Positions 46,046-57,329 of a stretch of 64,000 nt of DNA are shown here, one piece after another. The stretch spans positions 33,857,857-33,921,856 of the forward strand of contig NC_057863.1 in assembly GCF_019393635.1 (NCBI RefSeq). Direction: 5' to 3'. The translations under genes and the position numbers were made by a program. How positions within the stretch are numbered: the stretch's first letter is position 1; each line of letters begins with the position of its first letter. The DNA comes from Dromiciops gliroides. Taxonomy: Eukaryota > Chordata > Mammalia > Microbiotheria > Microbiotheriidae. Under the pieces are notes generated by a model. That model made no database searches, was not told the origin of the DNA, and was given only the letters and a program-made list of their open reading frames with translations.

Positions 46046-46182
46046 GAAAAGAGAGCATCTTAGGGTTAGAGCTGGAAAGAACTTCAGGTCAACTATTTTG
46101 ACTTCCGCTTTTTACAGATGAGGAAATTAAAGCCCATAGGATGACTTGCCTATGGTAACAGAGATAATAAGAATCCTTGGTG

Positions 46183-46312
46183 GGTGGATAAAGCACCAGC
46201 CCTGGATTCAGGAGGACCTGAGTTCAAATCCAGCCTCAGACACTTGACACTAGCTGTGTGACCCTGGGCAAGTCACTTAACCCCCATTACCCCACCAAAA
46301 AAAAAAAAAGAA
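46183..46312 (+). mobile_element. tRNA-derived SINE, 5'-truncated
   Basis: Starts at GGATAAAGCACCAGCC. Target duplication AAGAATCCTTGGTGG. Lies about 200 bp past the NCEH1 GDSAGG-exon donor. Confidence 0.92.
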
Positions 46313-46508
46313 GAAGAAGAATCCTTGGTGGGATCTGACTACAGAGCCCCTGGACTTGATCTATAGGACCTCCTAAAATAATCTTCTCAAGGATACTCTG
46401 TAGGTATTGGGGGGCAGCACCTTGGACAGATCCTTCCAACTCCCAAGGAAGGTTCAAAATAACAAAAGCAGACTTCAGACGTTCCCTTCTCCCTCCTCCC
46501 CTCGGTAC

Positions 46509-46680
46509 CTGCTGACTCAGAGCTGCAGCCAAATTTCCACCAGCGCTGTCTCCAGAAATGGCTATTCTCGCCGGGTCGACAGAATACTTCTCCAGGACCT
46601 GAGGCTGCAGGAAATACTTGGCTGCCCGTTCTAGATCATAGAGTTGCTCAGGAAAATGAACCTTTGGTACCAGCCTGTAT
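46509..46680 (-). CDS. NCEH1: NCEH1 exon with nucleophile elbow GDSAGG
   Basis: This 172-bp exon opens after acceptor CACAG (46685-46681). It completes a Glu codon begun in the previous exon and then reads YRLVPKVHFPEQLYD to ISGDSAGGNLAAALSQQ. The Ser of GDSAG falls at 191 in human numbering, the expected nucleophile. The donor is CAG|GTACCG (intron from 46508), leaving phase 0, which matches the start of the last exon. Translation read past the donor gives non-homologous residues, which supports this boundary. The intron that follows is about 3.2 kb and the one before is about 9.8 kb. Confidence 0.95.
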
Positions 46681-47050
46681 CTGTGGAGAAAAAGGATCTC
46701 TACATTTAAAGATCGTGGCAGATCTGCTCCTGAGAGTGACTGATGTACAGAGGGAGGATTGTTTTGAAACCAATCGATGGTCAACTGGAGATGGGAACGT
46801 TCATAGTGCAAAAAACTGCTCTGCTTTGAAGGCAGGGGTTGGGGGTGAGGACTAGCTTCTCATGGGGTAGGCAGCATCTCTTCTTACAACTTCCCCAACT
46901 TTTTCTAGAAATGGCTATAATCTTTCCCACCCGGAAACTTACACAGTCTATACCCATTCAACCTCACTAATATTCACTATTTCCCTTCTTGTACCTTCAG
47001 TGATAGGAAACCAGAGAGTCTGCCCAAGACCCCTACCTTTCTTTATGAAT

Positions 47051-47200
47051 GTTTTTTTTTTTTGTGGGGCAGTGAGGGTTAAGTGACTTGCCCAGGTCAC
47101 CCAGCTGGTAAGTGCCAAGTGTCTGAGGCCGGATTTGAACTCAGGTCCTCCCGAATCCAGGGCCATGGTTTATCCACAGTGCCATCTAACTCCCCCCCCC
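47051..47200 (-). mobile_element. tRNA-derived SINE, degraded head
   Basis: The head is replaced by a C-run and CA repeat. Target duplication ACCTTTCTTTAT. Confidence 0.88.
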
Positions 47201-47406
47201 CCCACACACACACACCTTTCTTTATAAAACACATCACCCTGGCTGAAATGATTAAGAGGCTTTCGCCCAGCCTACATCTTCGAGCAACCACCCTACTTGG
47301 ACTGCCCTGGTAGTATGCTTTCCAAGCCTGATTCGAAGATACCAGCTGCTGCCTCCACATGTCTTCCCTTGCTTAAGTTCAAAATGCTATAAGAAAGACT
47401 TAATCC

Positions 47407-47508
47407 AGGGAAGCTAGGTGGCGCAGTGGATAAAGCACCAGCCCTGAATCTTAATAGCTGTGTGACCTTGAGCAAGTCCCACTAAAAAAAAAAGAAAAGT
47501 TAAAAAAA
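47407..47508 (+). mobile_element. tRNA-derived SINE, internally deleted
   Basis: Head intact to AGCACCAGCCCTG, then jumps to AATCTTAATAGCTGTGTGAC. About 45 bp is missing. Flanked by RGACTTAATCC-type repeats. Confidence 0.85.
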
Positions 47509-47514
47509 AAGGCT

Positions 47515-47915
47515 TAATCCTTTAAATTGGGGTTCTTGAACTGGGGTCCCTGAATTTGTTTTTTTTAATATTTTGATAACTGTTTTAATATAATTGCTCT
47601 CCTTTGTAATCCTGCCTATTTTATTTTGTGCATTTGAAAGCATCCTTCTGAGAAAGGAAACATAGGTTTCACCAACCTGCAAAAGGGGTCCATGATGCAA
47701 ATTTTATTTTATTTATTTGTTTATTTATTTTTTTGGTGAGGCAATTGGGGTTAAGTGACTTGCCCAGGGTCACACAGCTAGTAAGTGTTAAGTGTCTGAG
47801 GCCGGATTTGAACTCAGGTCCTCCTGAATCCAGGGCCAGTGCTCTATCCACTGCACCACCTGGCTGCCCCCAAATTTTATTTTAAAAAAAAGGTAAAGAA
47901 CTCCTGCTTTAACCA
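47515..47915. repeat. Dispersed repeat split by a SINE
   Basis: CTTGAACTGGGGTCCCTGAA, TGCAAAAGGGGTCCATGATG and, after the SINE, GTAAAGAACTCCTGCTTTAA. Confidence 0.6.
47715..47870 (-). mobile_element. tRNA-derived SINE (short form)
   Basis: Target duplication CAAATTTTATTTTA. Splits an older dispersed repeat. Confidence 0.93.
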
Positions 47916-48019
47916 TTCACTGGCCAATTTGATTCATTTGGGAAATGTCCTTTAAGTCTAGGACAATAAGGAGTTATGACAATAAGCATAAACCCATACA
48001 ATTTCCTTTTCAATACATC

Positions 48020-48190
48020 ACAACTTTGGGATCACAGATCTCCAGCTGGGAGGGACTTTGGAGGTCATCTAGTCCACCCCCCCACCCCCCACCCCCACCT
48101 CATTTGTAGGCAAAAACACTGAGATTCACAAAGGGGAAAAGAATTGCCCAGGGTCACATAGATAGGAAGTCTTTTCCATCATTCATTGAG
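48020..48190 (-). repeat. MIR-like SINE with C-rich core
   Basis: GGAGGTCATCTAGTCCACCC, a C-rich run, then AATTGCCCAGGGTCACATAG. Confidence 0.7.
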
Positions 48191-48811
48191 AATGCATTAA
48201 TACATTATTGGAATTCATTTCCAGAAAACAGCATTGAGAGAATTTCTCAGTTAGGGAATTTCTTAGCCATACTGACAACCTCATGCATAATGAAACTGTC
48301 AAAGAGAAGAACCAAATCACGCCGTGTTGTGATTAGCTATTATTAGATCTATTGGAAACAATATTTTTTTAATAGAAAGCCTACTGACCTAGAATTATCT
48401 GTTATTTCTAATAATTTCCTCTAACTAAATACGTTATAACTGTCTATCTAAGTCGATCTATTGTAAATTGATCCTTAACCCAGAAAACCAGTAAGTTCTC
48501 TGCCTGACCCGTTCAACAAGTATAAGACACGTTTGCAATATATGGTCATACTAGTAAGGGGGACAAGAGCATCAGATTTCAAATGCATTTAAGAGGCAGA
48601 CTAACATTCCCAGAAGCATTTTACCTTGGAGATGGTGATAGAACATCAGAGCTGGGAAGGACCTTACACATAGTGACACCCTATACCCTTCACTATATAA
48701 CTTCATCCCATGAATTTTCGCTTCTCTGAAAAAAATTTCAATCTGTGGGGCAACAACAATAAGAAATCTGAGTCTTACAATCAGAGGAATTTTTAGATTG
48801 GAAAAATAGAA

Positions 48812-48957
48812 ATGGAGCAGCTAGGTGGTGCAGTATATAAAGCACCAGCCCTGGATTCAGGAGGACCTGAGTTCAAATCCGACCTCAGACACTTGACGCT
48901 TACTAGCTGTGTGACCCTGGGCAAGTCACTTAACCCTCACTGCCCTAAAAAAAAAAA
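48812..48957 (+). mobile_element. tRNA-derived SINE (short form)
   Basis: Target duplication AAATAGAAATGGA. Confidence 0.93.
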
Positions 48958-49143
48958 TAGAAATGGAAATTCACAGAGGTTGACTGACTCTACTAAGATT
49001 GTAAGCCAGAGCACACACCCACACGCTCTCATTCATGGTACATCAGGGCTAAAATTCCTACCATCTTCTAGGGAGTATATTCCCCAGAACAAGCCAATCA
49101 TTTCCACAGTGATTATGATGCTCCATCCTCAGATCCAGCATGC

Positions 49144-49215
49144 AAATTAGAACTAGAGCACAAATTGGAACTAGAGCACAAATTAGAACTAGAGCACAAA
49201 TTGGAACTAGAGCAC
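49144..49215. repeat. 18-bp minisatellite, four copies
   Basis: Unit AAATTRGAACTAGAGCAC, with R alternating A, G, A, G across the four copies, which gives a 36-bp higher-order repeat. It sits in NCEH1 intron 3. Confidence 0.95.
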
Positions 49216-49689
49216 AATCAAAGAAGACAACTAATTGTTTTCTAAAGGGCACAGATAAAGGAAACAGCATGGATGTGGCCACCTTTGGATTAGGACATTT
49301 TGCGTGTTTGAGGGGGGGAGTCCAAAAGAGAACCCCTCCAATGACTGTCTCCCTGCAAGTCTTTCAAGTATCCAGAACCCCTTCTTCTCTCTGTTCTTAA
49401 TGACTAATTAACCCTCATTAAAATACAATTAATCACTCAGAGCTAAGGGAGACTTCAGTATCTGTCCAGCCCAACTCGTGCTTGAATAGGAAGGGCTTCT
49501 ACACCATCCCTAACAATTGGTCATCCAGCCTTAGCTTAGAAACTGCCAATGGGAAGGCAATATGGGAGTGGGATGGGAAGAAGACTACTTTTGGCTGCAG
49601 CCATTCCATCTGGGATAGCTCTAAGAGCTGGGACGTTTTTTCCTAACATCAGGTTCTAAGCACCCGCTTCTCGGGGTGCTTTAAGCTGA

Positions 49690-49918
49690 AACATAAGGCA
49701 CTAGAAAGAACACTGCATTTGGAGTCAGAGCACCTAAGTTCAAATCTCGGCACACCACTCAGTGGGCCTATGTGACTCTGAATAATTCCCTGGGCCTCAG
49801 TTTCTTCCTCTGTAAATCGAGGATAATAACAGCACCCATTTCACAGAGTTGTGGAGATGACGGAATGAAATAATATATATTTATAAATCTGTGTAAATTG
49901 CTTTGCAAACCTTAAAAG
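49690..49918 (+). repeat. MIR-like SINE
   Basis: TGCATTTGGAGTCAGAGCAC to TTGCTTTGCAAACCTTAAAA. Confidence 0.75.
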
Positions 49919-49919
49919 T

Positions 49920-50100
49920 CAGTCAACAAGGATTTGCTAAGCACCTACTATGTGCCAGACACTGTGCTAAGTGCTGGGAATACAAAGAAAAGCAAAACCC
50001 AGTCCCTGTTCTCCAGGAGCTCACAGGTTAATGGGGGAGACAACATGCAAACAACTGTGGGAAGCACTTTATAAATGCCAGCTGTTATTATTACATGAGT
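49920..50100. repeat. Ancient L3-like segment
   Basis: AAGCACCTACTATGTGCCAG to TAATGGGGGAGACAACATGC, the same block as at 20.08-20.2 and 60.8-60.95 kb. Confidence 0.6.
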
Positions 50101-50269
50101 TGCAGGCATATGGGACACTGACACCCTTCTCCCTTTCACTGGTGACCAATTAACCCTCATTGAAATACACTCATTAGCCATTCCCCAATGGATAAATGGT
50201 CAAAGGATATGAACAGGCAGTTTTCAGACAAAGAAATCAAAACTATCTATAATCATATGATTTGGTGTT

Positions 50270-50418
50270 TTGTTTTGTTTTTAGTGAGGCAATTGGGGTT
50301 AAGTGACTTGCCCAGGGTCACACAGCTAGTAAGTGTTAAGTGTCTGAGGCGGGATTTGAACTCAGGTACTCCTGACTCCAGGGCCCGTGCTTTATCCACT
50401 GCACCACCTAGCTGCCCC
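50270..50418 (-). mobile_element. tRNA-derived SINE in L1
   Basis: Target duplication ATCTATAATCAT. Confidence 0.93.
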
Positions 50419-51141
50419 TATCTATAATCATGAAAAAATGCTCTAGATCACTATTGGTCAGAGAAATGAAAATTAAAACAACTCTGAGGTATCATTTCAC
50501 ACCTATCAAAGTAGAAAATATAACAAGAAAGGACAACATTGGATGTTGGAGGGGATGTGGGAAAGCTGGGACGCCAATCCACTGTTGGTGGAGTTGTGAA
50601 AAGATCCAACTATTCTGGAGAGAAATTTGGAACTATGCCCTAAGGGCTATAGAACTGTGCATACCCTTTGATCCAGCAATACCACTGCTAGGTTTATATC
50701 CCAAAGACATCTCCTGAAAGAGAAAAAGACCTATTTGTACAAAAATATTTATAGGAGCTCTTTTTGTGGTGGCTAAGAACTGGAAATCAAGGGAACGCCC
50801 ATCAATTTGGGAATGGCTAAACAAACTGTGGTATATGATGGTGATGGAATATTATTGTGCTATAAGAAACAACAAGCAGGATGATTTTGGAAAGGCCTGG
50901 AAAGACTTGTGTGAACTGATGTCTAGTGAAGTGAGCAGAACCAGGAGAACATTGTGCATGGTGACAGCAATACTGTTTGATGAAGACCTGTGGTAGTCTT
51001 AACACTTCTCTGCAATACAATGATCCAAGACAATCCCAAAGAACTAATGATGAAGCATGCTATCCACCTCCAAAAAAGGAACTGATATTGATTGAGCACA
51101 GACTGAAGCATGCTGTTTTTCACTTTCATTTTTTCTTCAAG

Positions 51142-51292
51142 TTTTTTTTTTTTTTAGTGAGGTAATTGGGGTGAAGTGACTTGCCCAGGGTCACACAGCT
51201 AGTAAGTGTTAAGTGTCTGAGGCCGGATTTGAACTCAGGTACTCCTGACTCCAGGGCCGGTGCTCCATCCACTGCACCACCTAGCTGCCCCC
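51142..51292 (-). mobile_element. tRNA-derived SINE in L1 3' UTR
   Basis: Target duplication CAAGTTTT. Confidence 0.92.
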
Positions 51293-51855
51293 AAGTTTTC
51301 TTATACAAAATGATTAATATGATAATGTTTTACATAATTGCACATGTATAACCTATATCTGATTGCTTACTGCTTCAGGGAGGGATGAGGGATAGAGGGA
51401 TAAAGGTATAAAGGATAGAAGGAGGGATAAAATTTGGAACTCAAAACTTTAAATTAAAATGCTTATTATTTAAAAAAAAAACAAAGAAAAAAATACACCC
51501 ACTAGTTGAAATGAGAGGCAAGCAGTGTGAAAATGGTGCATCTGTACCACTAGGTGGCGCCATTGTGCACTATGCATTAGATCTGTCCCCAGTCCTTTTT
51601 GCAAAGCTTGGGGCTCTTCAATTGTGAACCCTAATTCTTCATCTGAAATCCAAATAACCCAAATAACTGCCCAAGTCCCCTTCAGGAAATAAGTGCTTGC
51701 TGGGTCATCAGAAATACTTATCAATGACTCTTGGGTTCCTGACTTAAACACCCTGGAAAGCCAAACCCAATCCTGAGGCTAAATGTGGTTTTGAATTGTG
51801 TCTGATAGAGAAATGAGAAGACACCAAAGAACCCATTTTCTTTCTCAGATCCCGT

Positions 51856-51990
51856 CTTTTTTTTTTTTTTAGTGAGGTAACTGGGGTTAAGTGACTTGCC
51901 CAGAGTCACACAGCCAGTAAGTGTTCAGTGTCTGAGGCCTCATTTGAACTCAGGTCTGGTGACCTATCCACTGCGTCACCTAGCTGCCCC
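51856..51990 (-). mobile_element. tRNA-derived SINE with internal deletion
   Basis: Lacks about 15 bp between CTCAGGTC and TGGTGACC. Confidence 0.9.
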
Positions 51991-52001
51991 TCCCATCAGA
52001 C

Positions 52002-52160
52002 TCTTTTTTGTTTTTTGTTTTTTCTGCGGGGCAATGGGGGTTAAGTGACTTGCCCAGGGTCACACAGCTAGTAAGTGTCAAGTGTCTGAGGCCGGATTTG
52101 AACTCAGGTACTCCTGAATCCAGGGCCAGTGCTTTATCCACTGCGCCACCTAGCTGCCCC
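52002..52160 (-). mobile_element. tRNA-derived SINE (short form)
   Basis: Target duplication CATCAGACTCTT. Starts a few bases after the previous SINE. Confidence 0.93.
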
Positions 52161-52499
52161 ATCAGACTCTTAATCCCAATGCAGGTTTCCTGAGAAAGGC
52201 CAGCTTCCAAACTCATATTAAGAGAGATAGCTTATTAAGCAACACAGCCCATTCATTATCTTTCTGCTGAGGTGGGAGGCCAGGGGGAGCCAGGGAAACC
52301 AGACACTTCCCAGTTCCCAAGGACTGAAGTGAACCAAGTATCTAAAAGTATCAGAAGTGACTGGAGAGATAAGGCAACTTCATGTAGACAGGAAGGACCT
52401 GAAGCTAATCGTTCCTGAAGGCTGTGGGGCTGCTACAGACAGCCAGGAGAATTCAGCTAGACCATTCTTTAGAAAGAAAGCTACCATCTGTTACAAGTG

Positions 52500-52630
52500 A
52501 TCACATTTTTTGGAGCTGGAAGGAACCCAACCAGATATCTAGTCCAGCCCCAACATTTTGTGGAGGAGGCTAGTGAGGCCAAGAAAAGGGAAGTGACTTG
52601 CCCATGGTCACATGGGCACCAAGAATCTGG
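52500..52630 (-). repeat. MIR-like SINE
   Basis: GGAGCTGGAAGGAACCCAAC to GTGACTTGCCCATGGTCACA. Confidence 0.7.
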
Positions 52631-53031
52631 AGATTGGATGGCTCTCAGGACAGGAGATGAGGAATAGACTCATTTGGAAATCAAAGTGATGAAAAAAATG
52701 TTATTGATAAAATTGAAAATAAAGCTACTGTTGGGAGGGAGAAACCATTCTGCTCTTCGAGTCAGGCTGCCTGTCTTTAATTATTGGGCAGAAAAAAAAA
52801 ATGTCAAAAATGCAAAGTCCTCAGCCAGGCATCCCCAGCCAGCCACAGTCTACCTCCTGCTGACTCTTGCAATCTTATTTCACATTCTTCTCCTTCACAC
52901 ACTCTTTGTCCCAGTCAAACCGGCCTGCCAGTATGACATTCTATTTTCTGCTTGTCTAAGAGCCAGCATGATCACTGCAATAGCTAGCGTTTATACAGCA
53001 TTCTGATTTATAGAAACCCTAGTTACTTCCT

Positions 53032-53064
53032 TTGTATATATATATATATGTATATATGTGTATA

Positions 53065-53118
<54 letters not shown>
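53032..53118. repeat. (TA)n microsatellite with TG interruptions
   Basis: About 85 bp of TA repeat with scattered TG units. Confidence 0.97.
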
Positions 53119-53120
<2 letters not shown>

Positions 53121-53149
53121 TAGAGATATGTGCATGTGTGTGTGTTTTT

Positions 53150-53385
53150 CTTTAAGGTTTATAAAACACTGTACAAATATCATCTCATTTGATCCTTACA
53201 ACAAATTCCGGAGGAGTAGGTGCCATTATTCCCATTTTTTACGGATGAGGAAATTGAAGCAAACAGGGTTAATTGCCTCCCCCTCCCCACCTCCCCCCAC
53301 AGCTAATCTGAGGCTGGATTTGAATTTAGCTCTTGCTGACTCCAAGCTCCAGCCACTGTGCTACCTAGCTGCCCTGCTTCCAAGC
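53150..53385 (-). repeat. CORE-SINE
   Basis: ATCTCATTTGATCCTTACAA to GTGCTACCTAGCTGCC. Confidence 0.78.
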
Positions 53386-53524
53386 TGCCCCCTTCTCACT
53401 TCTGATTTACAGAAACCCTACCATAAGACCTAGCCTGACTCCCCCGGTTGTCTATACTTACCCCTGAGGCTACTTTGCCTAACGTTGACTGTACTTTATA
53501 CTTACTTGTACTTACATCTTGGAT

Positions 53525-53605
53525 CTCCTCACTTGACTGACTGTAAGCTCCTTGGAGGCAGGGCCTATTTTTTTCCCTTTTTCTGTCTCCAGAACCTAGC
53601 ATAGC
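53525..53605 (+). repeat. L2-type 3' end
   Basis: GACTGTAAGCTCCTTGGAGG to CCAGAACCTAGCATAGC. Confidence 0.65.
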
Positions 53606-53679
53606 TGGACCTATGATTTCATTGGTACAGGGAACTTTTGCTTCATAGGCGTCTTCTCCACAAAACCTATTGTCTTATA

Positions 53680-53925
53680 GTTGCCTAAAACAGCAGTTTT
53701 CAGGCCCCCAGATCCTTTCATGGAGACCCCAAAGTCAAAACTGGTTTAATAATAAGTTAATAATAAAAATAGTTTCATTTCCAACATGGCAAATATCAAC
53801 AGATATCACATAACCCACATAAACGAAAGCTCTTTGGTGGGGGTTGGGGGAGGAATGGAGTCTTTAGTAATTTTTAGAGAATAAAAGGGCTCTTGAGACC
53901 AAAACATTTGAGAAGTACTGGGGTA
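53680..53925. repeat. Old DNA-transposon-like repeat
   Basis: TTTCAGGCCCCCAGATCCTT at one end and TTGAGACCAAAACATTTGAG at the other, which resembles hAT-type mammalian repeats. Family assignment is tentative. Confidence 0.4.
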
Positions 53926-53929
53926 GAGC

Positions 53930-54035
53930 ACCAAGATGTTAGGTGATTTGTCCAGGGTCACACAGTCAGTTTGTGTCACAGGTGGGGTCTTCCTGGCTTG
54001 CAGGCCAGGGTCCAACACAATTCTTCTCTTAGATA
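53930..54035 (-). repeat. MIR fragment
   Basis: GGTGATTTGTCCAGGGTCAC to GGTCCAACACAATTCTT. Confidence 0.55.
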
Positions 54036-54093
54036 ATAAAGCAGATGCTTAATGAATGGTCATTTAATTGAATTATATTAAAAGGAAACCTAA

Positions 54094-54247
54094 GGGGGCA
54101 GCTAGGTAGCACCGGCCCTGGATTAAGGAAGACCTGAGTTCAAATCCAGCCTCAAACACTTGATACTTACTAGCTGTGTGACCCTGGGCAAGTCACTCAA
54201 CCCTCATTGCCCCACAAAACAAAACAAAACAAAACAAAACAAAACAA
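54094..54247 (+). mobile_element. tRNA-derived SINE, short internal loss
   Basis: Lacks GCGCAGTGGATA after the head. (AAAAC)n tail. Target duplication AAAGGAAACCTAAG. Confidence 0.92.
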
Positions 54248-54409
54248 AGGAAACCTAAGTCTTAGCCTGTGAAACATATTTGTATGCCCATGAGCAGTAA
54301 TTCCTAATTCAGATTATTTCAGGACTGTTGCCAATAATTCTCCAAACTCTTAATTCATTGCAGATTGAAGCATACTTTACTTTTTCTTGGGTTCTTTTTT
54401 TCTCTGTGT

Positions 54410-54600
54410 TTCCTTTCACAACAGATTAACCTGGAAATATGTTTTGCATGACTGCACATGCATAACCTGTATCAAATTGCTTGCCTTCTCGATGGGGGGG
54501 GTGGAGGGAGGGAAGGGTGGGAGCGAAATTGGAACTCAAAATTTATTCTAAACGAATGTTAAAAATTGTTGGAGACAATGAAATATTAAAATTTAAAATA
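54410..54600 (+). mobile_element. L1 3' end fragment
   Basis: GCATGACTGCACATGCATAA, a G-rich tract, then GCGAAATTGGAACTCAAAAT. Confidence 0.8.
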
Positions 54601-55104
54601 ATTAATTTATATATATGCAACAGTTTTAGTGTTTAGTGGGGAAAATATTGCTTTAAAAAATTAGAAGAAAGAAATGTGCACAAATTATGTGCAGCCCAAC
54701 CCATTGGTGAATGACAGATGTGAAATGTGGAATGACAGGGAGAGGGTGGGCAATTTAAGACACTAGACATCATCAAATTAGGCTGGCTAAGGAGAGAACA
54801 AAAAGCTTGAGAAAGAGATAACAATGCTTGGGATAAAGAAAATTAAAATGCCACAGTAGAATGAGACACATCGCAGCCAGAGGGAAAAAAGAGCTAGTAT
54901 TTTCTTGACTCTGAAGCATGTGATCAAAAAAGGCCAGAACCACCCCCAGGTCACCAGAGCCTGTGTGCCTCCTTCATTTCTTAAAAAAAAAAATAATAAA
55001 TTGTTACGAAGAGCCTCAGAGAAGGAAAAAAGGAAGAAACTGGTCAATTTTCCTCAAAATTTTAAAGGAGGGGAGCTCCAGGGACCCCCCACTAGCCTTT
55101 AGAC

Positions 55105-55375
55105 CAGCCATTCTTAAAGCTGGGGTCTGTGACCTGATTTGATTGTTTTACAACTGCATTTCAATAGAATCGGCTTCCTTAGCAATCCTTCACATTTTAT
55201 TTTATGCATTTGAAAAGATCATTCCAAGGACTCTAGAGTTTTCCCCAGCTGCCTGCACTAAGCACAGGGCCTGGCCCGTAGTCGACCCTTAATAAATGTT
55301 TATCCACTGATTGATTGATTGATTGATTAAAGGGGCCCAGGACACAAGACAGGTTAAGAATCCCTGGACTAGGTT
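55105..55375. repeat. Dispersed repeat with an L2-like insert
   Basis: AAAGCTGGGGTCTGTGACC, then at 55240-55330 an L2-like AGCACAGGGCCTGGCCCGTA with TTGA repeats, then AAGGGGCCCAGGACACAAGA. Confidence 0.5.
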
Positions 55376-55667
55376 AAAATGCAAACTCCACCATCTGGCA
55401 TTTAGAGGCCTTCTGAATGTGGCTCTGGATTCTTTTGTTTGTTTTTTCACTTTCCTCACAAGTAAAATAAGCTGGCCCCAGACAACCTCTAAGGTTCCTT
55501 CCAGCTCTGTCTCTGGGATAAGGAGAGAAGTTTGAAGATGTGTAAGACACCACTTGTTGCTCATGCTGTGTGTTATGGGGATCTCCTGATTTCTCTCTGG
55601 GCCCTTGTTTCCTCATGACAAAAATTGTCAATATAATTGTTAATAGAATGATGGAAAATTATTATTA

Positions 55668-55821
55668 TTATTATTTTTAATATTTAGCAGGGCAAGGGGG
55701 GTTAAGTGACTTGCCCAGGGTCACACAGCTAGTAATTGTCAAGTGTCTGAGGTAGGATTTGAACACAGGTCCTCCTGCATCCAGGGCTGGTGTTTTATCC
55801 ACTGCACCACCTAGCTGCCCC
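55668..55821 (-). mobile_element. tRNA-derived SINE (short form)
   Basis: Target duplication GAAAATTATTA. In NCEH1 intron 3. Confidence 0.92.
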
Positions 55822-56435
55822 CATGACAGAAAATTATTAATACCAAATGTAATATGGACTGCCACTCCCTTAAATGATCCTGGTAATGTCAGAATTTCAG
55901 TAACATTCTTACATTCCTACTCTTAAGATATTTACTATTGACTAGGTTGAGCCGAACCACATCCAAAGTCCCCCCACTCAGATTTTATCTTGTAAAGGGA
56001 CCTAGCTGAAGCTGGATCCCAGTCTCTAATGTCCTCCCCACCCCCCCCCCACCACCCCCGCCTCTTTTCCTTTAGGATTCATGGCATGAAGAGCAAAACA
56101 GTCAGAATGAAGTGAATCTCCTTGCCGGGACTGCCAAGGGCCACTGGGGTCTCATCTGGCCTCCTCCTCCTCTTCTAAAGGTCTAAGAAGCTTTTGCAAG
56201 GGTCTTGGAGTTGGAATATCCATTGCGATCTGTACTCCATGGGACATCCCTCTGGGTTGGCAGGTTTGCTAGCCTGTTATCTCAAATTAAGCCATTTTAT
56301 TTTTCGGCTCCTGGTTTTGATTTCTTTCAGGACTTCACACTCTTGAATGCTGGTAGGGGGCAGAGTTGGATTGACTGATCTCTAAGAACCCTCCCAGCTC
56401 TAAAATACTCCATTTATCCCATGAGAAATACTTAC

Positions 56436-56505
56436 TCAATTGAGACGATGACAGAGTTCAGTTCCTCCGCCATTTTTGAACACAGTTCATCATAATAGCT
56501 AATTC
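56436..56505 (-). CDS. NCEH1: NCEH1 small 70-bp exon
   Basis: A 70-bp exon too short for a simple open-frame scan. The acceptor is CTCTTTCAG (ending 56506) and the donor is ATTGA|GTAAGT (intron from 56435). It supplies two bases to finish an Arg codon, then 22 codons reading ISYYDELCSKMAEELNSVIV followed by SI, then two bases of a Glu codon finished by the next exon. Phase in and phase out agree exactly with the neighbouring exons. The segment corresponds to the strand-helix region following the HGGG motif in the alpha/beta-hydrolase fold. Confidence 0.93.
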
Positions 56506-56880
56506 CTGAAAGAGACAGAATGACGGGTGTGAGATCCACCATATTTTAAGTCGTCAACTGCTCTTAAATCATAAAATAACCATAGGTGGTTCTGGGACCA
56601 GCCTTGGACTTTTAACCCCTCGACACAATCTCAGTGAAGGCAGAATCCTCAGAGTTTAAAAATCAAAAGCCAAAAGATGAAACCTTTGCATTCGTCCAAT
56701 GGCCTAACATCATTGAAAAAAATAGCAATCGCTTTTTCATACCTACATAAGCATATGAAAAATTTTTTCACATTGACATAGGTCCTATGGATATGGCAAA
56801 AGGAAGGGCTTCGTCAGACTTTTGCGGTGGCCAACATGCTAACTTACTCTGGGAGATAAAGGAATATTTTTTGAAGAAGG

Positions 56881-57088
56881 TAGAATAAAAATAAGCCACA
56901 ATTCTAGCAAGGTGAAGTTCCTACAAAGAAGGTAAAATAAAAATAAGCCACAATTCTAGCAAGGTGAAGTTCCTACAAAGAAGGTAGAATAAAAATAAGC
57001 CACAATTCTAGCAAGGTGAAGTTCCTACAAAGAAGGTAAAATAAAAATAAGCCACAATTCTAGCACGGTGAAGTTCCTATCAAATTCT
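56881..57088. repeat. 52-bp minisatellite, four copies, in NCEH1 intron 2
   Basis: Unit length is 52 bp (copies start at 56881, 56933, 56985 and 57037). Copies 1 and 3 begin TAGAATAAAA and copies 2 and 4 begin TAAAATAAAA, so the array is really a 104-bp dimer repeated twice. The last copy diverges near its end. Confidence 0.95.
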
Positions 57089-57215
57089 CTATGAATCGAG
57101 CAGCCCAAATTTCAGTTTTGCCCCAAACTCTGCTTTCTATCTCCCACCTTTAGACCTCTGCATAGGCCATCCCCCACACCTGGTATGCACTCTCTCACCT
57201 CAATCCCTCGAGAAT

Positions 57216-57325
57216 GCCATTTCCTTCTCTAACTCATTTTACAGAGGAGAAAACTGAGCTAGGAGGTATCTGAGGTCAAATTTGAACTCAGGTCTTGCGA
57301 CTCCTGGCCCAGCTCTTTGTACCCA
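57216..57325 (-). mobile_element. tRNA-derived SINE (long form) fragment
   Basis: Begins inside the tail (ATGCCATTTCCTTCTCTAAC). The head is diverged. Confidence 0.7.
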
Positions 57326-57329
57326 GTTA

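Larger units (their letters stand above)
50165..51475 (+). mobile_element. L1, ORF2 C-terminus and 3' UTR, with two SINEs
   Basis: ORF2 C-terminal frames include the zinc-knuckle-like CWRGCGKAGTPIHCWWSC and EWLNKLWYMMVMEYYCAIRN. An early stop after GLYPKDIS breaks the frame. SINEs at 50270-50418 and 51142-51292 are inserted. The 3' end reads GGGATAAAATTTGGAACTCA. Confidence 0.93.

Noticed and set aside
50430-50996. Zinc-knuckle-like protein CWRGCGKAGTPIHCWWSC as a possible gene
   Set aside because: It is the C-terminal part of L1 ORF2, broken by a stop and followed by an L1 3' UTR.
56881-57088. CRISPR-like array
   Set aside because: The units are contiguous 52-bp tandem repeats without unique spacers, in a vertebrate intron.
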